Shown here: in pieces, positions 24,163 through 34,443 of the stretch | Position numbering within the stretch: the stretch's first letter is position 1 | How the letters are laid out: the number at the start of each line of letters is the position of its first letter | Assembly (NCBI GenBank): GCA_019310535.1 | Contig: JAFDED010000009.1 | Location: forward strand, 1-64,000 | DNA: 64,000 nucleotides | DNA from: Deltaproteobacteria bacterium | Lineage (GTDB): Bacteria > Desulfobacterota > JAFDED01 | Reading direction: 5' to 3' | Made by a program: the position numbers and the translations under genes | The notes under the pieces: generated by a model | Databases searched by the model: none | What the model was told of the DNA's origin: nothing | Seen by the model: the letters and a program-made list of their open reading frames with translations, nothing else

Positions 24163-25041
24163 TTATTGAGAGAATTTCATATACCGGCGGAATCGCCTCT
24201 CGTTGGTGGCGAGATTTTTTGCCTTGCCATAATAAGCGGGGAGGATCCGGGTCTCGAGCCTGCTGATCCTATTCCGTGTGTCGGGATGGGTGGAAAACCA
24301 CACGGAGCGCTTCTTTCCTTTATAGCTCTGGAGGGTCCGGATAAAGCGCATCAACCCGGCCGGGTCATACCCCGTTCTAAAAGCATACTCGGTCCCCTTG
24401 CGGTCGGCCTCGAACTCCATCTCCTTGTCCACCCCGCGGTTGAATAAGACTTCAGTGGTCAAATTTGTGAGCTGGTTGATGAGTTTTGGGTCCTTTTGCA
24501 TGGCCGCCATGGTAATCTTGCCGATGCCCTGGAGCACCCGGTTGCGCCGGATGGTGGTCAGAGCGTGCTTTTCGGTGACGTGGGCAATCTCGTGGGCCAG
24601 GACCCCCGCTAGTTCTGCCTCGTTTTTGATTAATTTCACCAGTCCCACTGTCACGAAGATATATCCCCCGGGGCAGGCGTAGGCGTTGGCCTCATCCGAG
24701 TTGAGCACTGCAAAATGATACGGGATATTGGGCCGATCGGAATATCGGGCAATGGAAAGACCTACTTTGTTAACGTATTCGTTGGGCGTTTGTTTCGGAT
24801 ACCACCCATTGTGTCTGGACATGACCTCGATGGCCACGGACTGCCCCAGCGCTCGCTCTTCTTCGTAGCTGAAGGGCATCATTTCCCTGGTAGCCTGTAA
24901 CACGGCGGTACCGAGATTGAAAAATTGCTCAAACCCCGACTTCTTGTCTTCCTTTTTCTTCTTATCCTGTGCCCAGGCCGAACCACCCAGGAACAGCACT
25001 ATCAGCACCGAAGAAACCAGCGCTATCCGCGATGTTCTCAT
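24163..25041 (-). CDS. M48 family zinc metalloprotease, secreted
   Basis: A 292-residue peptidase. The signal peptide is RIALVSSVLIVLFLGGSAWA. The zinc site is AGVLAHEIAHVTEKHAL (HExxH), with the third ligand glutamate in KEMEFEADRKGTEYAF. VLNSDEANAYACPGGYIFVT is the usual substrate-edge strand of BepA/LoiP-type periplasmic proteases, and STHPDTRNRISRLE is the conserved C-terminal block. No C-terminal TPR domain is present, unlike BepA, so it resembles LoiP. ATG at 25041 has GGAGG eight bases upstream; a longer start at 25065 would overlap the SH3b gene. Four bases separate it from that gene, so the two share a transcript. Likely role: quality control of outer-membrane proteins. Confidence 0.93.
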   Translation of the reverse strand: MRTSRIALVSSVLIVLFLGGSAWAQDKKKKEDKKSGFEQFFNLGTAVLQATREMMPFSYEEERALGQSVAIEVMSRHNGWYPKQTPNEYVNKVGLSIARYSDRPNIPYHFAVLNSDEANAYACPGGYIFVTVGLVKLIKNEAELAGVLAHEIAHVTEKHALTTIRRNRVLQGIGKITMAAMQKDPKLINQLTNLTTEVLFNRGVDKEMEFEADRKGTEYAFRTGYDPAGLMRFIRTLQSYKGKKRSVWFSTHPDTRNRISRLETRILPAYYGKAKNLATNERRFRRYMKFSQ

Positions 25042-25045
25042 TATC

Positions 25046-25537
25046 TCATCCTCCGTATTCACCAAGGCGGCCTTCTTTCATGAAGGCGTTCAGTTCCTCG
25101 TCTTTGATAACATAGGCGTCGAGCACCTTGAACTGCTCGATGATCCTGGGGTCCGTCCTGTTTTGAATCGCATTTTGTTCCGCCACGGGTTCCAGGCCTC
25201 GAATGGCGCTGCCCGTTTCGGCTTCGGACGCTCTCACGTCGCGCCCTCTGGCCAAAAGGAGGAACTCATCCTTCGACTCCTGGTCCGGTGGTTCCGACGT
25301 TGTGCGGTACACGTATACCCATCCCCGCTTCCCGTCTTTAGTCCTGACCTGTAAAAAACGCTCCGCTCTGTCAACGACCTCAAGGGGTTCACCCGCATCC
25401 ATGGTCGCCACTACTTTGGAAGTCGCATTCGGCTCCGTTCTTAAAGTGGTCCTTGACTTGGACACATAGACGGTTTCCGCCCATGCGGGCAATGCAAACG
25501 CCATGAATACCGCCGCGATAAGAATATATTTCTTCAT
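25046..25537 (-). CDS. Secreted SH3b-domain protein
   Basis: A 163-residue exported protein with signal peptide MKKYILIAAVFMAFALPAWA. Residues about 22-80 form a bacterial SH3 domain (VYVSKSRTTLRTEPNATSKV ... VRTKDGKRGWVYVYR), often used for cell-wall or protein binding. The second half is charged and helical, with no motif I recognise, and ends EYGG. It is directly upstream of and co-transcribed with the M48 protease, for which it may be an adaptor. Confidence 0.85.
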   Translation of the reverse strand: MKKYILIAAVFMAFALPAWAETVYVSKSRTTLRTEPNATSKVVATMDAGEPLEVVDRAERFLQVRTKDGKRGWVYVYRTTSEPPDQESKDEFLLLARGRDVRASEAETGSAIRGLEPVAEQNAIQNRTDPRIIEQFKVLDAYVIKDEELNAFMKEGRLGEYGG

Positions 25538-25660
25538 TGATAACCCTCCATTCTGAATAATGTGGATGTTCCTATCCTCTGGTTTTTCCCGCCTCAGACA
25601 ACGCCAGGGTAATTTTTCCCTTCTTCAGCCTGGATCATTTGCCGGTGCTGTTTATTTAAG

Positions 25661-25686
25661 AGGGGCGGATTTGAAATTCGCCCCTT
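25661..25686 (-). terminator. Hairpin downstream of the giant CHAT gene
   Basis: Arms AGGGGCG (25661-25667) and CGCCCCT (25679-25685) enclose an 11-base loop, 30-60 bases past the CHAT stop codon. The tail on the minus strand (CTTAAATAAAC) is AT-rich but not a clean T-run, so it is a weak terminator candidate separating the CHAT gene from the SH3b-M48 pair. Confidence 0.45.
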
Positions 25687-25717
25687 GTATCAGCGCTCAT
25701 TTTCTCACATTCACGCA

Positions 25718-28700
25718 TCAGCGGAAATCGCCGAACAATGACAATCCCGCCCAATAGGCAGGATGATGGAATGACCTCCGTACAGTCAACTGGGCCCGCC
25801 GGAGGCTCTCGGCCTTGTTTTCGTCATGGTACAGCCGGTAAAAGTGCTTCATCACCAGCGCTGTTGACAGGTCATCCACGCGCCAGAGGCTGGAAATTAT
25901 GGATCGGGCCCCCGAATAGAAAAACGCCCGGGTTAACCCGATCAGCTCATCCCCGCTGCCTATCTCCCCGAGTCCTGTCTGACAGGCGCTCAAAGCGACA
26001 AGATCTGCCTGGAGTGGTAATGCGAAGATCTCGTTGACCTCGAGGTTTCCATCATCCTGCTGATCGCCGGTCAGCTTCAATGCAGAAAAAAGCGGGTTGA
26101 GTTCGTTGAATTCTCCGTGAGAAGCAATATGAATCACCCGGTACTGCCCGATGTCTTCCTTCAGCCGGCTTTCTCTTGCACGGTCCTTAAGCAGCAGTTC
26201 CAATTGCGGGAAGTTCCACCTCAACGATGCCGCCTCCATCTCGGCCAGGGGGAGGTCATAGTTCATGCCGGCCAGTTGCGGGTTGCCAAGGGCGAGCGCT
26301 TTCTCTTTTTTCTCCAGGTTTCTTGGGGGTAATTTATATAGAAATGGTGTTATGGATGCGCTGGAGAGGTAAAAGATCGCATACCGGTCGATCAGGTGGC
26401 CCTCCGGGGCCTTGAGCGATGCGAACGCCAGGTAATGGAGAATGTCGTGCGGGACAACGGCCAGGATTTTTACGTCCTCGAGATATGCCGTGATGGGCGA
26501 GATGAGTGTCCGGTACAGTCGCTCGGGAAGCCCGGCCAGCGGGCCGATCTGTTGGATCCTCCTTCGATATCCTTTCACCAGGCGGCGAAGTTCGGCGCGA
26601 GGCATAGCTACACTCGTCCAGGTCATGCCACTTTTCTTGATCACCCACACCGCAATCCGGTCTTTCATGACTACATATTCCACCAGGGCCACTTCCCGCG
26701 GCAGCAGTGAGGAAAGCCCTTCCACGCTGATCGCCTCTACAGAGACCATCTGGAAGAGTTGGGGATTTTGAGCCTTGATGTCCACCAACAGGTCCCTATG
26801 CCTCCTGCGGAGGGATTTCAACCTTTTCGCCAGAGCTTCTTTTTCCCGGGAATCATCGGCGGCAAGGGCCGATTGAGTGAGCCTGATATTCCTGGCGACC
26901 TCCTCCAGTTGCCGCACCAGTGTTTCCTCCGCCTTACTCTTCAATCTGGGGTTGCGGTTGCCCAGGATGTCGATGAAATTACGCGCCCGCGCCCTCTCCG
27001 CATACTCGAAGGCTTGTGAGGCCTGTCCCTCATCCAGAAGGATACTGATGAGCTCATGATACAGCTCCTGCTTGTCCACAAGGAAGCCGCTTTTGAGTTC
27101 CTCGATCCGGATAGTGGCGCGCATCTGCTCCACGATTTCCACAGCACGGCGGTAATACTCGATTGCCGCACCTTTCTTTCCACCGGCCAACCGTTCCCTG
27201 CCCAGGCCATGCAGGGCCCGCCACGTCACTTCGGGGATGTCCAGGCGCTCCGATAGCTCCAGTGCTCTCTGGAGGTTCTTAACAGCTTCTTCGGCCTCTG
27301 ACAGTTCCATCCGGATGAATCCGAGCTCCAGGAGGGCTTTGGCGAGGTTCACTCGATCTCCAATTTTTTTGCTGAGCTCCACGGCCCGGGACACGGGAGC
27401 CATGGCGCCCGAGGCGTCTCCCATGAGGCGTCGAGTCATCCCGATGTTCCTCAGATCATACGCCTCGCCCCAGGCAGAATTGCGGGATCTATCTATCTTC
27501 CGGGCTTTCCGGAACATCTCCATGGCCTGATCATACTTTTTTTCCCACCGCAACACCAACCCCAGGTTGTTGTAGGCCCCCGCTTCGTCGATGGGGGATC
27601 GTGCCCGTTTTGCCATTTCCAGCGCCTTGCGCAGGTTGTCTTTCGCCCGCTCAGGATCATTGAGCGTCCAGTGAACCAGGCCCAGTGTGTTGTATCCAAG
27701 GTTCAACAGGGATGGATCGTCTAACTCCTGCGCTCTCCGGATAATGCGCCTGAGCAGCGAGAAGGCCTCCTGATACCTTCCCCTGAACCAGTTCGTGTTG
27801 GACTGGTAAATGGAAGCGCGCAGTGCCGTGAGTTCATCCCCTGCCCGGGTGGCCGCCGCAAACCCTGCCTGATAAAGCTCCATAGCCCGCTGGAAATCGG
27901 CCATCCTCTCGTAAACAAGTCCCTGGTCCAAAAGTGCCAGGGCCAGGCCTTTGAGATCCCCGGCTTTTCGGGAAAGGGTCTCTGCCTGTTCAAAATGATC
28001 AAGGGCCGCTGCGTACTGATCCAGGCGCTTGTAATAAATGCGTCCTATGCGGCGATTCTCTTCCGCCTCCCCTTTGGGCGTCCCGGCCTTTTTCTGCACG
28101 CTGAGGGCATACCGGAACATTTCAAGCGCCCGGTCATAATCCCCTGCGCTTTCCTGCACCACGCCCAACTGAGAACTCGCCTGGATCAGGGACTTCAGCT
28201 CGCTGCTTTCCCGGTACAAGTCGAGGGCCGCTTTTAAATCTTTGATAGCGTCATCAAATTTCTCAAGCCCTGAGCGGATAATCCCCCGCAGGTAGAGCGC
28301 ATCGGCCTGTTCGGCCGCATTCGCCCTTTCTTCCAGCCTGTACCGGACAAGATCGCCGGCAAATCGCTCCGCCAGTTCCATCTGCCCGGCTTCTTTAGCC
28401 GCGATGGCGGCCGCGTACCAGACATTTTCAATCCCGGTGAGTTTTCCGGACGCACGCATGAGAATGAGCAAACGATCGAGAGAGGAAGCAGCTTCAGCCC
28501 AATTTTGCTCTTTGAACGCTTTGAGCGCCTTCTTTCGCGATTCACGATAGTGTTCTTTCGCAAACAGACGCGCTTCTTCGCGGTTCATCCCCGCAAAGCC
28601 GTATAAGCGAAAACCCCTGGCATTCAGTTTGTTTTTGTGTTTTCCCCACAGTTGATCGGCCGTTTTGCGAAAGGCATCGGCCGGGGTAGAATTCACAAGG

Positions 28701-31700
28701 TTTTTTAGAAAATAAGAGAGAAAAGCACTGTCCGTATCAGGGTCCCATTTCCCGGTTTTCAGCAGCAAAGTCGGGAACCCTGATTCCGCCAATATGCGGG
28801 CGCACAAGGGCGACGCGGGAGGCATCGGCAGCCCTCCAAGCGTCTCTCCGCCCGTGATGATCAAGAGGTTGTTGGCGCCGGGGACAGATGGGAAGGCGCG
28901 AACTGAAATTCGCTCCAGGCCTTCGTCGGCCTTCTTGAGCCGGACCATGGAATCCTCCGGACTATGAGGGGTAACCTGTATTCCTCCTCCCATAACCACG
29001 ATTCCGTAATGCGGAACGTCTGCCTCCAGGTTGGAGACGGAGGCGTTTTCCCGCTCCAGCACACGAACGGGGCTGAACGCGTCGGGAACCGACACACCGG
29101 GGGGAAGAGACACGGTCAGCAAGCGATCAGCTGAAAGATTGGCGCGGTGGGTTGCGATAAAGAGATGAGCCAGGGAACCGACCTCGCAGAGAGGCACGCT
29201 TTTAGCCAGCGGCACACCCTGAACGGGAATCGTCGGCCAGGGCAGCCGGGCCAAAACCCCGTCGGCAATCAGGTATACCCTCTTGGCGGAGTGAATCCTG
29301 GATGCCAAGGGCGACAGGACCGAATTACCCCATGCCTCGCTGTCATTATCATCGAGAACCGTACTTTCCTCTCTTTTGCTCCATAATCCATCGGCCAACC
29401 GCCGTGCAGGAGAAGCCAGGGTCCGGACAACGCCTTCCAGGCTGTTCACGGTCATGGATAGGATCAGGATCCTCCCTCTCCGATAAATGAATCGCAGCAA
29501 CAGATCGCCCTCATACAATGATGTATTCTGCACGTCTACGGCTTCCACCCGGTCTATCGGAATATCCGGGGTTTTAAACTGCGCCTTTCCTGAACTCATC
29601 CAGGAGAGGCGGGAGCCCTTCTCGGCCATGCCCATTGCCTGTTCCCAGTTTCCGGCAAGTGCTTCCTCCAGGGCAAGCGCTGCAAACAGGTCCTCGATCA
29701 TTATCCGGGACATGACATCTTTTGAAATGTTCGGTTTGTCCGTTGCCTCGAGGAGCGCCTCTAACTCACCGGCGGCCTTGGCAAGGAGATCTTTTCGATG
29801 GGCTTGATCTTTCGGGTCTGAGGCATTTTCAAGGTTCAACGCATCCAGGAAGAGCAGCTTCCAGCGCAAGCGGCGCGGCGACGAATCGACACGTTCTTCG
29901 GCGCTGTATGTGGGACCGCCTTTTCGGGGCAACGCTGCCGCGTCGATCTGCGCCAGGTTCCGACGGAGCACCGATTCCACTGCGTTCCTTTCCATAGCAC
30001 CCGGGAGGGATGCAGCGGCCTGGAGGCCGATACGGAAGTGCGCTTCGGCCTTTTCCATATGGGCGAGCTGCTGTCTTGCCTGCAAAAGCCAGGAACCCAC
30101 GGATGAAATGTCAATCTTTTTCAGGGGGGCCGGATCATCCATGGAAAACATATATCGCAATATTCCCAGGGCATTTCTCCCTGTAGCAATAATGGGGGCG
30201 ATCCTTTCTTCACCCGACGGAAGAGCCTCAAAGACACCCTCCAGTTTTTCAAGTACGCCGGGGTCTTTGAGGAGAGTCCGGTCGCCCCACATCGCCATAT
30301 GTGCCAATAACAGGGATGAATTGGCCGCGTTGACGGCTGCGCCATAACGGTTGTCCATGTCCAGACAAAGCTGCATGGATGCCATGAATTGTTCCAGCGC
30401 CTTTTCGCTTTCCCCTGTCTGCCAATGCATCATGCCGATCTGGTTGAGCACAATGGCCCGTTCGGTGCGAGCGGCCGGGGTATCACCGCCGGTCTTTTCC
30501 AAAACGGCCAGCTTTTTCTCAAAGGCATCAATGGCCGCCCGGCTCTCTCCGGCGTCGGCGTAAATCCTGCCGATGAACTGAAAGATCATTTTTTCCTCTT
30601 CCCACCGATCGAACCCTCCGGCCGCCCCTGTCAATTCATCGCCCTGTAACCCGCCTATCAGCAACTTCAGACCGAAACCCCCGCCCTTTTCGTCTTGAAA
30701 TACATCGGGCAACTTTTGAAGGACCTCCCGATACGCAGAAAGGGCCCTCTCCAGGACCACCCCATGATCTTTCACCGGGGTGGAATGCGAAAGGAAGTAC
30801 AGGTTGTTTGCAATGTTCCGCAGGGCCCTTGTCAACATCTCCTCATTGCGTAACTCCTGGCTCAGCGTGGCCTGGCGGGAAAAAGCATCCACCGCCAGGT
30901 CATACTTCATCTGGTCCTGGTACACCAGCCCCAGAAAACCCTGGAGGTCGGCCAGCGCTTTCTTGTCGTCCGCCGGGGTCATTTCCAGGGCCTTTGAGAA
31001 CAAATCGGCAGCCTCGTCGCTTTTTCCAACATGGTACGCCGCCCTGCCGTACCGCATGAGATATATGCGCTCCTGAGCAGGGGCGGGTTTTAAATCAGCG
31101 CCTACAAATGGCCGGCCGGAAAGCTCCCTTCTCCGGTACCACGTGTATGCAGCGGCTTGATTTCCCAGGAGAAACGCAGCGTTTCCCATGTTTAACAGGA
31201 GATTGGCATAATCCCGGGGGAATTCCCTCGGATCCATCAATCCCAGTGCAGCCCGGTAAGATTCCAGAGCCGCCTCCAGGTAATCGCTCCCGGGACTCAT
31301 TGATTCTTTTTGCTCAAGGAGCCATCCCAGCGTCTGGTGGAAATATGGGTCCTGCCCTTCTCTATCAATGGCGAGAGATATTTCCCGGAAGGCCTGGTCA
31401 AACTGCGGCGGCTTCAGGTAGGTGAGGGCCAGGCCAAGGGCGTAATGGTGAACGGCCTTCCCGCCCTCCTCCTTTATCCACGCTTGAGCCTTTTGCACGG
31501 CCCTTTCGACTTCTCCCAGGGCCGCGTAGGCAGCCACCAGCCCGCGATGGGCCGGAGTAAACTCCGGTGCTCTCTCCAGAAGCTCCAGGTAAGTCTTCAC
31601 GGCAAGGCGATACTCTCCGCGGGCCACCTCGTCCTCGGCCTTGCTCAGCATGCTGTTACTGTAACGTATCCTCGCTTTATGGCGTATCTCGAAAGGTGTA

Positions 31701-33685
31701 TCGGGGTCATCGATAAGGCCGGCGCAGATTGCGACGCTCTTCCGATAGTCCGCCTGTTCGGTAAAGATGTTTGCCATGGCCAGACGGGCACTGGAACGTA
31801 TGCGGATAAACCCCTCCCCCGCTGTCTGGTCCGCGAATCGCTCCAATAGCTCCCGGTATGTATCCAGGGCCAGGGCGTTATCGCCGTTTAAATGATGGAG
31901 AGCCGCTGCCCGCAGCAGGCATTGAGCGGCCAGAGCCGGGGCGATGTCCGGCGTGCGCGCCATCTCCCCCAGGGCCGCGGTTGCGTTTTTTGGCCCGGCC
32001 TCCTCTTCGATCAGGGAGACGATATCATTCACCGCCCTTTGGACCCAGCGGTCCGTGGAGGGGATTCTCCGGATCATGTTGGCCAGAGAAACAATCAACG
32101 TATTGCGGTCCCCGGCCAGGATGTACAGCCTGTTTTTACGATACAGGGCCTCGGCAACCAGGTCTTGCTCTTCGGAAAACCGGGTTACCATTGCTTCATA
32201 CATATCGAGGGCCCCGGCGCTATCGCGCAGTTCCGCCAGGAGGTCGCCGGAGCGAATCAAGGCCAGGGCTTGCGCTCTCCTCACACCCCGGCGTTGCCGG
32301 ACTATTTCCTGTATTTCCGCAAGGGAACTTTCGGCGGCTTCGCGGATCAGGCTGCCATCGGGGTTGCGCCTCATCTCCGCGCGGATGGAAGCAAGCTCCA
32401 CCCTGGCCATGGCCTCATAGAGAGGGGAAAAGCCCGGGCCGAGGATATCTTCCAGCACCTGAAGAGCGCGGGGAAGCTCTCCCCGTTCCTTAAACCGGGC
32501 GGCCAACTCGAAGCGCGACGCGTCAACCGTTTCCCGCGATGCGGGATCTCGGTAATCCTGCGAAATCACGCTATAGGCCAGATCCACAAGGTGCGTTTCA
32601 TCCGGGTATTGTTTCGCCATCCTTCGGGCTCTCCGCAGCGCTTCCGCCGGATCGGACAGGATCGGGATCAACCCTTCCTCGGGGATACGGAATACATTGA
32701 CGCCCCTCGGTGTATTTGACGTGAAGTAAAGCGTTCGGCCGAAAGGCACGGGAAACTGGTCATACGTGCCCAAGGAGGTGAGTGTCCTCAGGCCCCCGGG
32801 ACGCGCCACTTGCGGGCCGGGAAGCCATCTGAGCCCCATTCGCCATAGATCAGGGCGGTCAGACGTTGTCAACCGACCATCACCGTCTGTATCCACAGCA
32901 TAGCGCACGAAGTAGACCCACCGGCTGTCGCCGGAGAAAGCAGGGAAGCCGTCCAGTACGTCTCCCCCGGTGATATGAACCTCCGCTCCATCCTGGAGGC
33001 GCAAAAGGAAAAGATGCTTATTCTCCCGGCCGGTCCAACGGGAAAAAACCAGGTGCGAGCCATCCGGAGACAGGGCAGGTTGGCCGCCGGCGGTGATCAC
33101 TTTCCGGCTCCCATCTTTGATGGAAACGCGGTGAATCTGCCTCAAGCCGCCTTTTTCAGCGCTGATAAAAAGATGGGACCCGTCCTTGTCCCAGGCGGGC
33201 TCTCCATCTCCCCATTCCCTGCCGGTCACTCTTCGGGATGGTTCGGTTACCCGTCCGGTGTCGGGGTTGATGCCCACGATGTATATGTCGCCGCGAGGGT
33301 CGGTGAGGTTGGACCGATACGCCAGGTAACGACCATCCGGGGACCATGCCGGGTCGGAGTTTCCGGCGCTTCCGGTGGTGACGGGTCGGGCCCCCGTCCA
33401 GGTCCCTTGAAGGCTCCGGACCCATAGATTGAGCGCCCCATCACGATCGGAGACATAGGCCAACGCTTTACCGCCGGGATGAATCGCCGGGTCAAAATCT
33501 TCTCCGGTGTGCATGGACACGCGGACCATCGGGTTTATCTCAACCTGTGAGAGAGAAAGGCCGGGGCTGGAAACTGCGACTGCTGCGGCGTTGACCCCGC
33601 GGGCTGGGATAAATCCCGCCCCTAGGAACCCTGCCGAACAGGCCGGCAAGATGATTATGAAAAACAATATCCGCCTTGCTGCCAT
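25718..33685 (-). CDS. Giant exported beta-propeller/TPR protein with degenerate and intact CHAT domains
   Basis: About 2655 residues. An N-terminal signal (RRILFFIIILPACSAGFLGAG, possible lipobox LPAC) is followed by a WD40-like/PD40 propeller (about 56-336; blocks such as NSDPAWSPDGRYLAYRS), a long TPR array (about 350-1350), a CHAT-like domain (about 1370-1700), more TPRs (about 1705-2200) and a C-terminal CHAT protease domain (about 2280-2655). The last domain has the catalytic pair HIASHGEFN (His about 2523) and LSACQTGLGE (Cys about 2568; TGT codon at 25984-25982). In the middle domain the fold marks remain (VYLIADGVLARLPW) but the two catalytic positions read VMGGGI and ITGGETLGG, so it should be inactive. 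ATG 33685 has AAGGAG six bases upstream. A single frame with no break. Confidence 0.88.
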   Translation of the reverse strand: MAARRILFFIIILPACSAGFLGAGFIPARGVNAAAVAVSSPGLSLSQVEINPMVRVSMHTGEDFDPAIHPGGKALAYVSDRDGALNLWVRSLQGTWTGARPVTTGSAGNSDPAWSPDGRYLAYRSNLTDPRGDIYIVGINPDTGRVTEPSRRVTGREWGDGEPAWDKDGSHLFISAEKGGLRQIHRVSIKDGSRKVITAGGQPALSPDGSHLVFSRWTGRENKHLFLLRLQDGAEVHITGGDVLDGFPAFSGDSRWVYFVRYAVDTDGDGRLTTSDRPDLWRMGLRWLPGPQVARPGGLRTLTSLGTYDQFPVPFGRTLYFTSNTPRGVNVFRIPEEGLIPILSDPAEALRRARRMAKQYPDETHLVDLAYSVISQDYRDPASRETVDASRFELAARFKERGELPRALQVLEDILGPGFSPLYEAMARVELASIRAEMRRNPDGSLIREAAESSLAEIQEIVRQRRGVRRAQALALIRSGDLLAELRDSAGALDMYEAMVTRFSEEQDLVAEALYRKNRLYILAGDRNTLIVSLANMIRRIPSTDRWVQRAVNDIVSLIEEEAGPKNATAALGEMARTPDIAPALAAQCLLRAAALHHLNGDNALALDTYRELLERFADQTAGEGFIRIRSSARLAMANIFTEQADYRKSVAICAGLIDDPDTPFEIRHKARIRYSNSMLSKAEDEVARGEYRLAVKTYLELLERAPEFTPAHRGLVAAYAALGEVERAVQKAQAWIKEEGGKAVHHYALGLALTYLKPPQFDQAFREISLAIDREGQDPYFHQTLGWLLEQKESMSPGSDYLEAALESYRAALGLMDPREFPRDYANLLLNMGNAAFLLGNQAAAYTWYRRRELSGRPFVGADLKPAPAQERIYLMRYGRAAYHVGKSDEAADLFSKALEMTPADDKKALADLQGFLGLVYQDQMKYDLAVDAFSRQATLSQELRNEEMLTRALRNIANNLYFLSHSTPVKDHGVVLERALSAYREVLQKLPDVFQDEKGGGFGLKLLIGGLQGDELTGAAGGFDRWEEEKMIFQFIGRIYADAGESRAAIDAFEKKLAVLEKTGGDTPAARTERAIVLNQIGMMHWQTGESEKALEQFMASMQLCLDMDNRYGAAVNAANSSLLLAHMAMWGDRTLLKDPGVLEKLEGVFEALPSGEERIAPIIATGRNALGILRYMFSMDDPAPLKKIDISSVGSWLLQARQQLAHMEKAEAHFRIGLQAAASLPGAMERNAVESVLRRNLAQIDAAALPRKGGPTYSAEERVDSSPRRLRWKLLFLDALNLENASDPKDQAHRKDLLAKAAGELEALLEATDKPNISKDVMSRIMIEDLFAALALEEALAGNWEQAMGMAEKGSRLSWMSSGKAQFKTPDIPIDRVEAVDVQNTSLYEGDLLLRFIYRRGRILILSMTVNSLEGVVRTLASPARRLADGLWSKREESTVLDDNDSEAWGNSVLSPLASRIHSAKRVYLIADGVLARLPWPTIPVQGVPLAKSVPLCEVGSLAHLFIATHRANLSADRLLTVSLPPGVSVPDAFSPVRVLERENASVSNLEADVPHYGIVVMGGGIQVTPHSPEDSMVRLKKADEGLERISVRAFPSVPGANNLLIITGGETLGGLPMPPASPLCARILAESGFPTLLLKTGKWDPDTDSAFLSYFLKNLVNSTPADAFRKTADQLWGKHKNKLNARGFRLYGFAGMNREEARLFAKEHYRESRKKALKAFKEQNWAEAASSLDRLLILMRASGKLTGIENVWYAAAIAAKEAGQMELAERFAGDLVRYRLEERANAAEQADALYLRGIIRSGLEKFDDAIKDLKAALDLYRESSELKSLIQASSQLGVVQESAGDYDRALEMFRYALSVQKKAGTPKGEAEENRRIGRIYYKRLDQYAAALDHFEQAETLSRKAGDLKGLALALLDQGLVYERMADFQRAMELYQAGFAAATRAGDELTALRASIYQSNTNWFRGRYQEAFSLLRRIIRRAQELDDPSLLNLGYNTLGLVHWTLNDPERAKDNLRKALEMAKRARSPIDEAGAYNNLGLVLRWEKKYDQAMEMFRKARKIDRSRNSAWGEAYDLRNIGMTRRLMGDASGAMAPVSRAVELSKKIGDRVNLAKALLELGFIRMELSEAEEAVKNLQRALELSERLDIPEVTWRALHGLGRERLAGGKKGAAIEYYRRAVEIVEQMRATIRIEELKSGFLVDKQELYHELISILLDEGQASQAFEYAERARARNFIDILGNRNPRLKSKAEETLVRQLEEVARNIRLTQSALAADDSREKEALAKRLKSLRRRHRDLLVDIKAQNPQLFQMVSVEAISVEGLSSLLPREVALVEYVVMKDRIAVWVIKKSGMTWTSVAMPRAELRRLVKGYRRRIQQIGPLAGLPERLYRTLISPITAYLEDVKILAVVPHDILHYLAFASLKAPEGHLIDRYAIFYLSSASITPFLYKLPPRNLEKKEKALALGNPQLAGMNYDLPLAEMEAASLRWNFPQLELLLKDRARESRLKEDIGQYRVIHIASHGEFNELNPLFSALKLTGDQQDDGNLEVNEIFALPLQADLVALSACQTGLGEIGSGDELIGLTRAFFYSGARSIISSLWRVDDLSTALVMKHFYRLYHDENKAESLRRAQLTVRRSFHHPAYWAGLSLFGDFR

Positions 33686-33699
33686 CATAGGCTCCTTTT

Positions 33700-34296
33700 T
33701 CAGCGGGCCGAGAGGCCGGTTTTTCGCGTCCAGGAACCCTCCCCGCCCTGGATCCATGTCCCGGCCGGGGCCGCATCACGATAGAGGTGGGCGAAAACTT
33801 TCTGCACTTTCTCCAGGTCGCTCTCCTTGAAGTTTTCGTTCTCCTGGACCACCCGTTTCATGATGACGAGCCGATCCTCGTTTTCCTCGGCAAGGATTGT
33901 TTTTATGAAAATTTCGGAATCATGTTTCCCGCCTGACGGTGGTGCGGCACGTAACACGAGCAGCCCGTTATTGCCCTCGCCCAAGTAACCCATGGCCCGG
34001 AGCCGGTCCACATCGTCGCGATTGAACTTCATCCGCTGCAGCGCCCGAATGACCCGTCTCTTTTCCGGTGGAACGGGAGGAACTTCAATGAGACGGCCTG
34101 TGGCATCCACTGACCGAACAGAGGCCATAAGCATGACCTGCCGATCCAGTTCCTCAAAGGTACCAAGTACCTGACGCTCCAGGGCGGTCCTTTCCCCGAC
34201 TACGTCGACCTTGACCTCCACGAGGCTCCCACCGCACGACCAGAGCCCCGGGCCCAGCAGGGCCAAAACGAATACCGAAATGAAAAATAGTTTCAT
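33700..34296 (-). CDS. DUF1318 (YdbL-like) lipoprotein
   Basis: A 198-residue protein with a lipoprotein-type signal (MKLFFISVFVLALLGPGLWSC, cysteine 21) and CGGSLVEVKVDVVGERTALE just after it. The C-terminal third (DRLVIMKRVVQENENF, then AGTWIQGGEGSWTRKTG) matches the YdbL/DUF1318 family, whose E. coli member ends in a very similar GEYVQG-GKWVRK block. E. coli ydbL sits beside ydbH and ynbE, which form an inter-membrane lipid-transport system. Here an AsmA/YdbH-like giant is the next gene upstream, so the pairing is kept, though no YnbE-like small lipoprotein is visible between them. It ends 14 bases before the CHAT gene. Confidence 0.87.
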   Translation of the reverse strand: MKLFFISVFVLALLGPGLWSCGGSLVEVKVDVVGERTALERQVLGTFEELDRQVMLMASVRSVDATGRLIEVPPVPPEKRRVIRALQRMKFNRDDVDRLRAMGYLGEGNNGLLVLRAAPPSGGKHDSEIFIKTILAEENEDRLVIMKRVVQENENFKESDLEKVQKVFAHLYRDAAPAGTWIQGGEGSWTRKTGLSAR

Positions 34297-34443
34297 GGTA
34301 ACCTTCCAGGTGGATATCTGTTTATTTGCATGTATCCTCAGGACGCTGCCGTGAGCGTCAGAGGTTCCTTGTATCTATGATTATCCTATCAGGTCTGCAA
34401 ATAAAACTTTAATCGCTTTTATAAAATTCTTATTGCTTGACCA

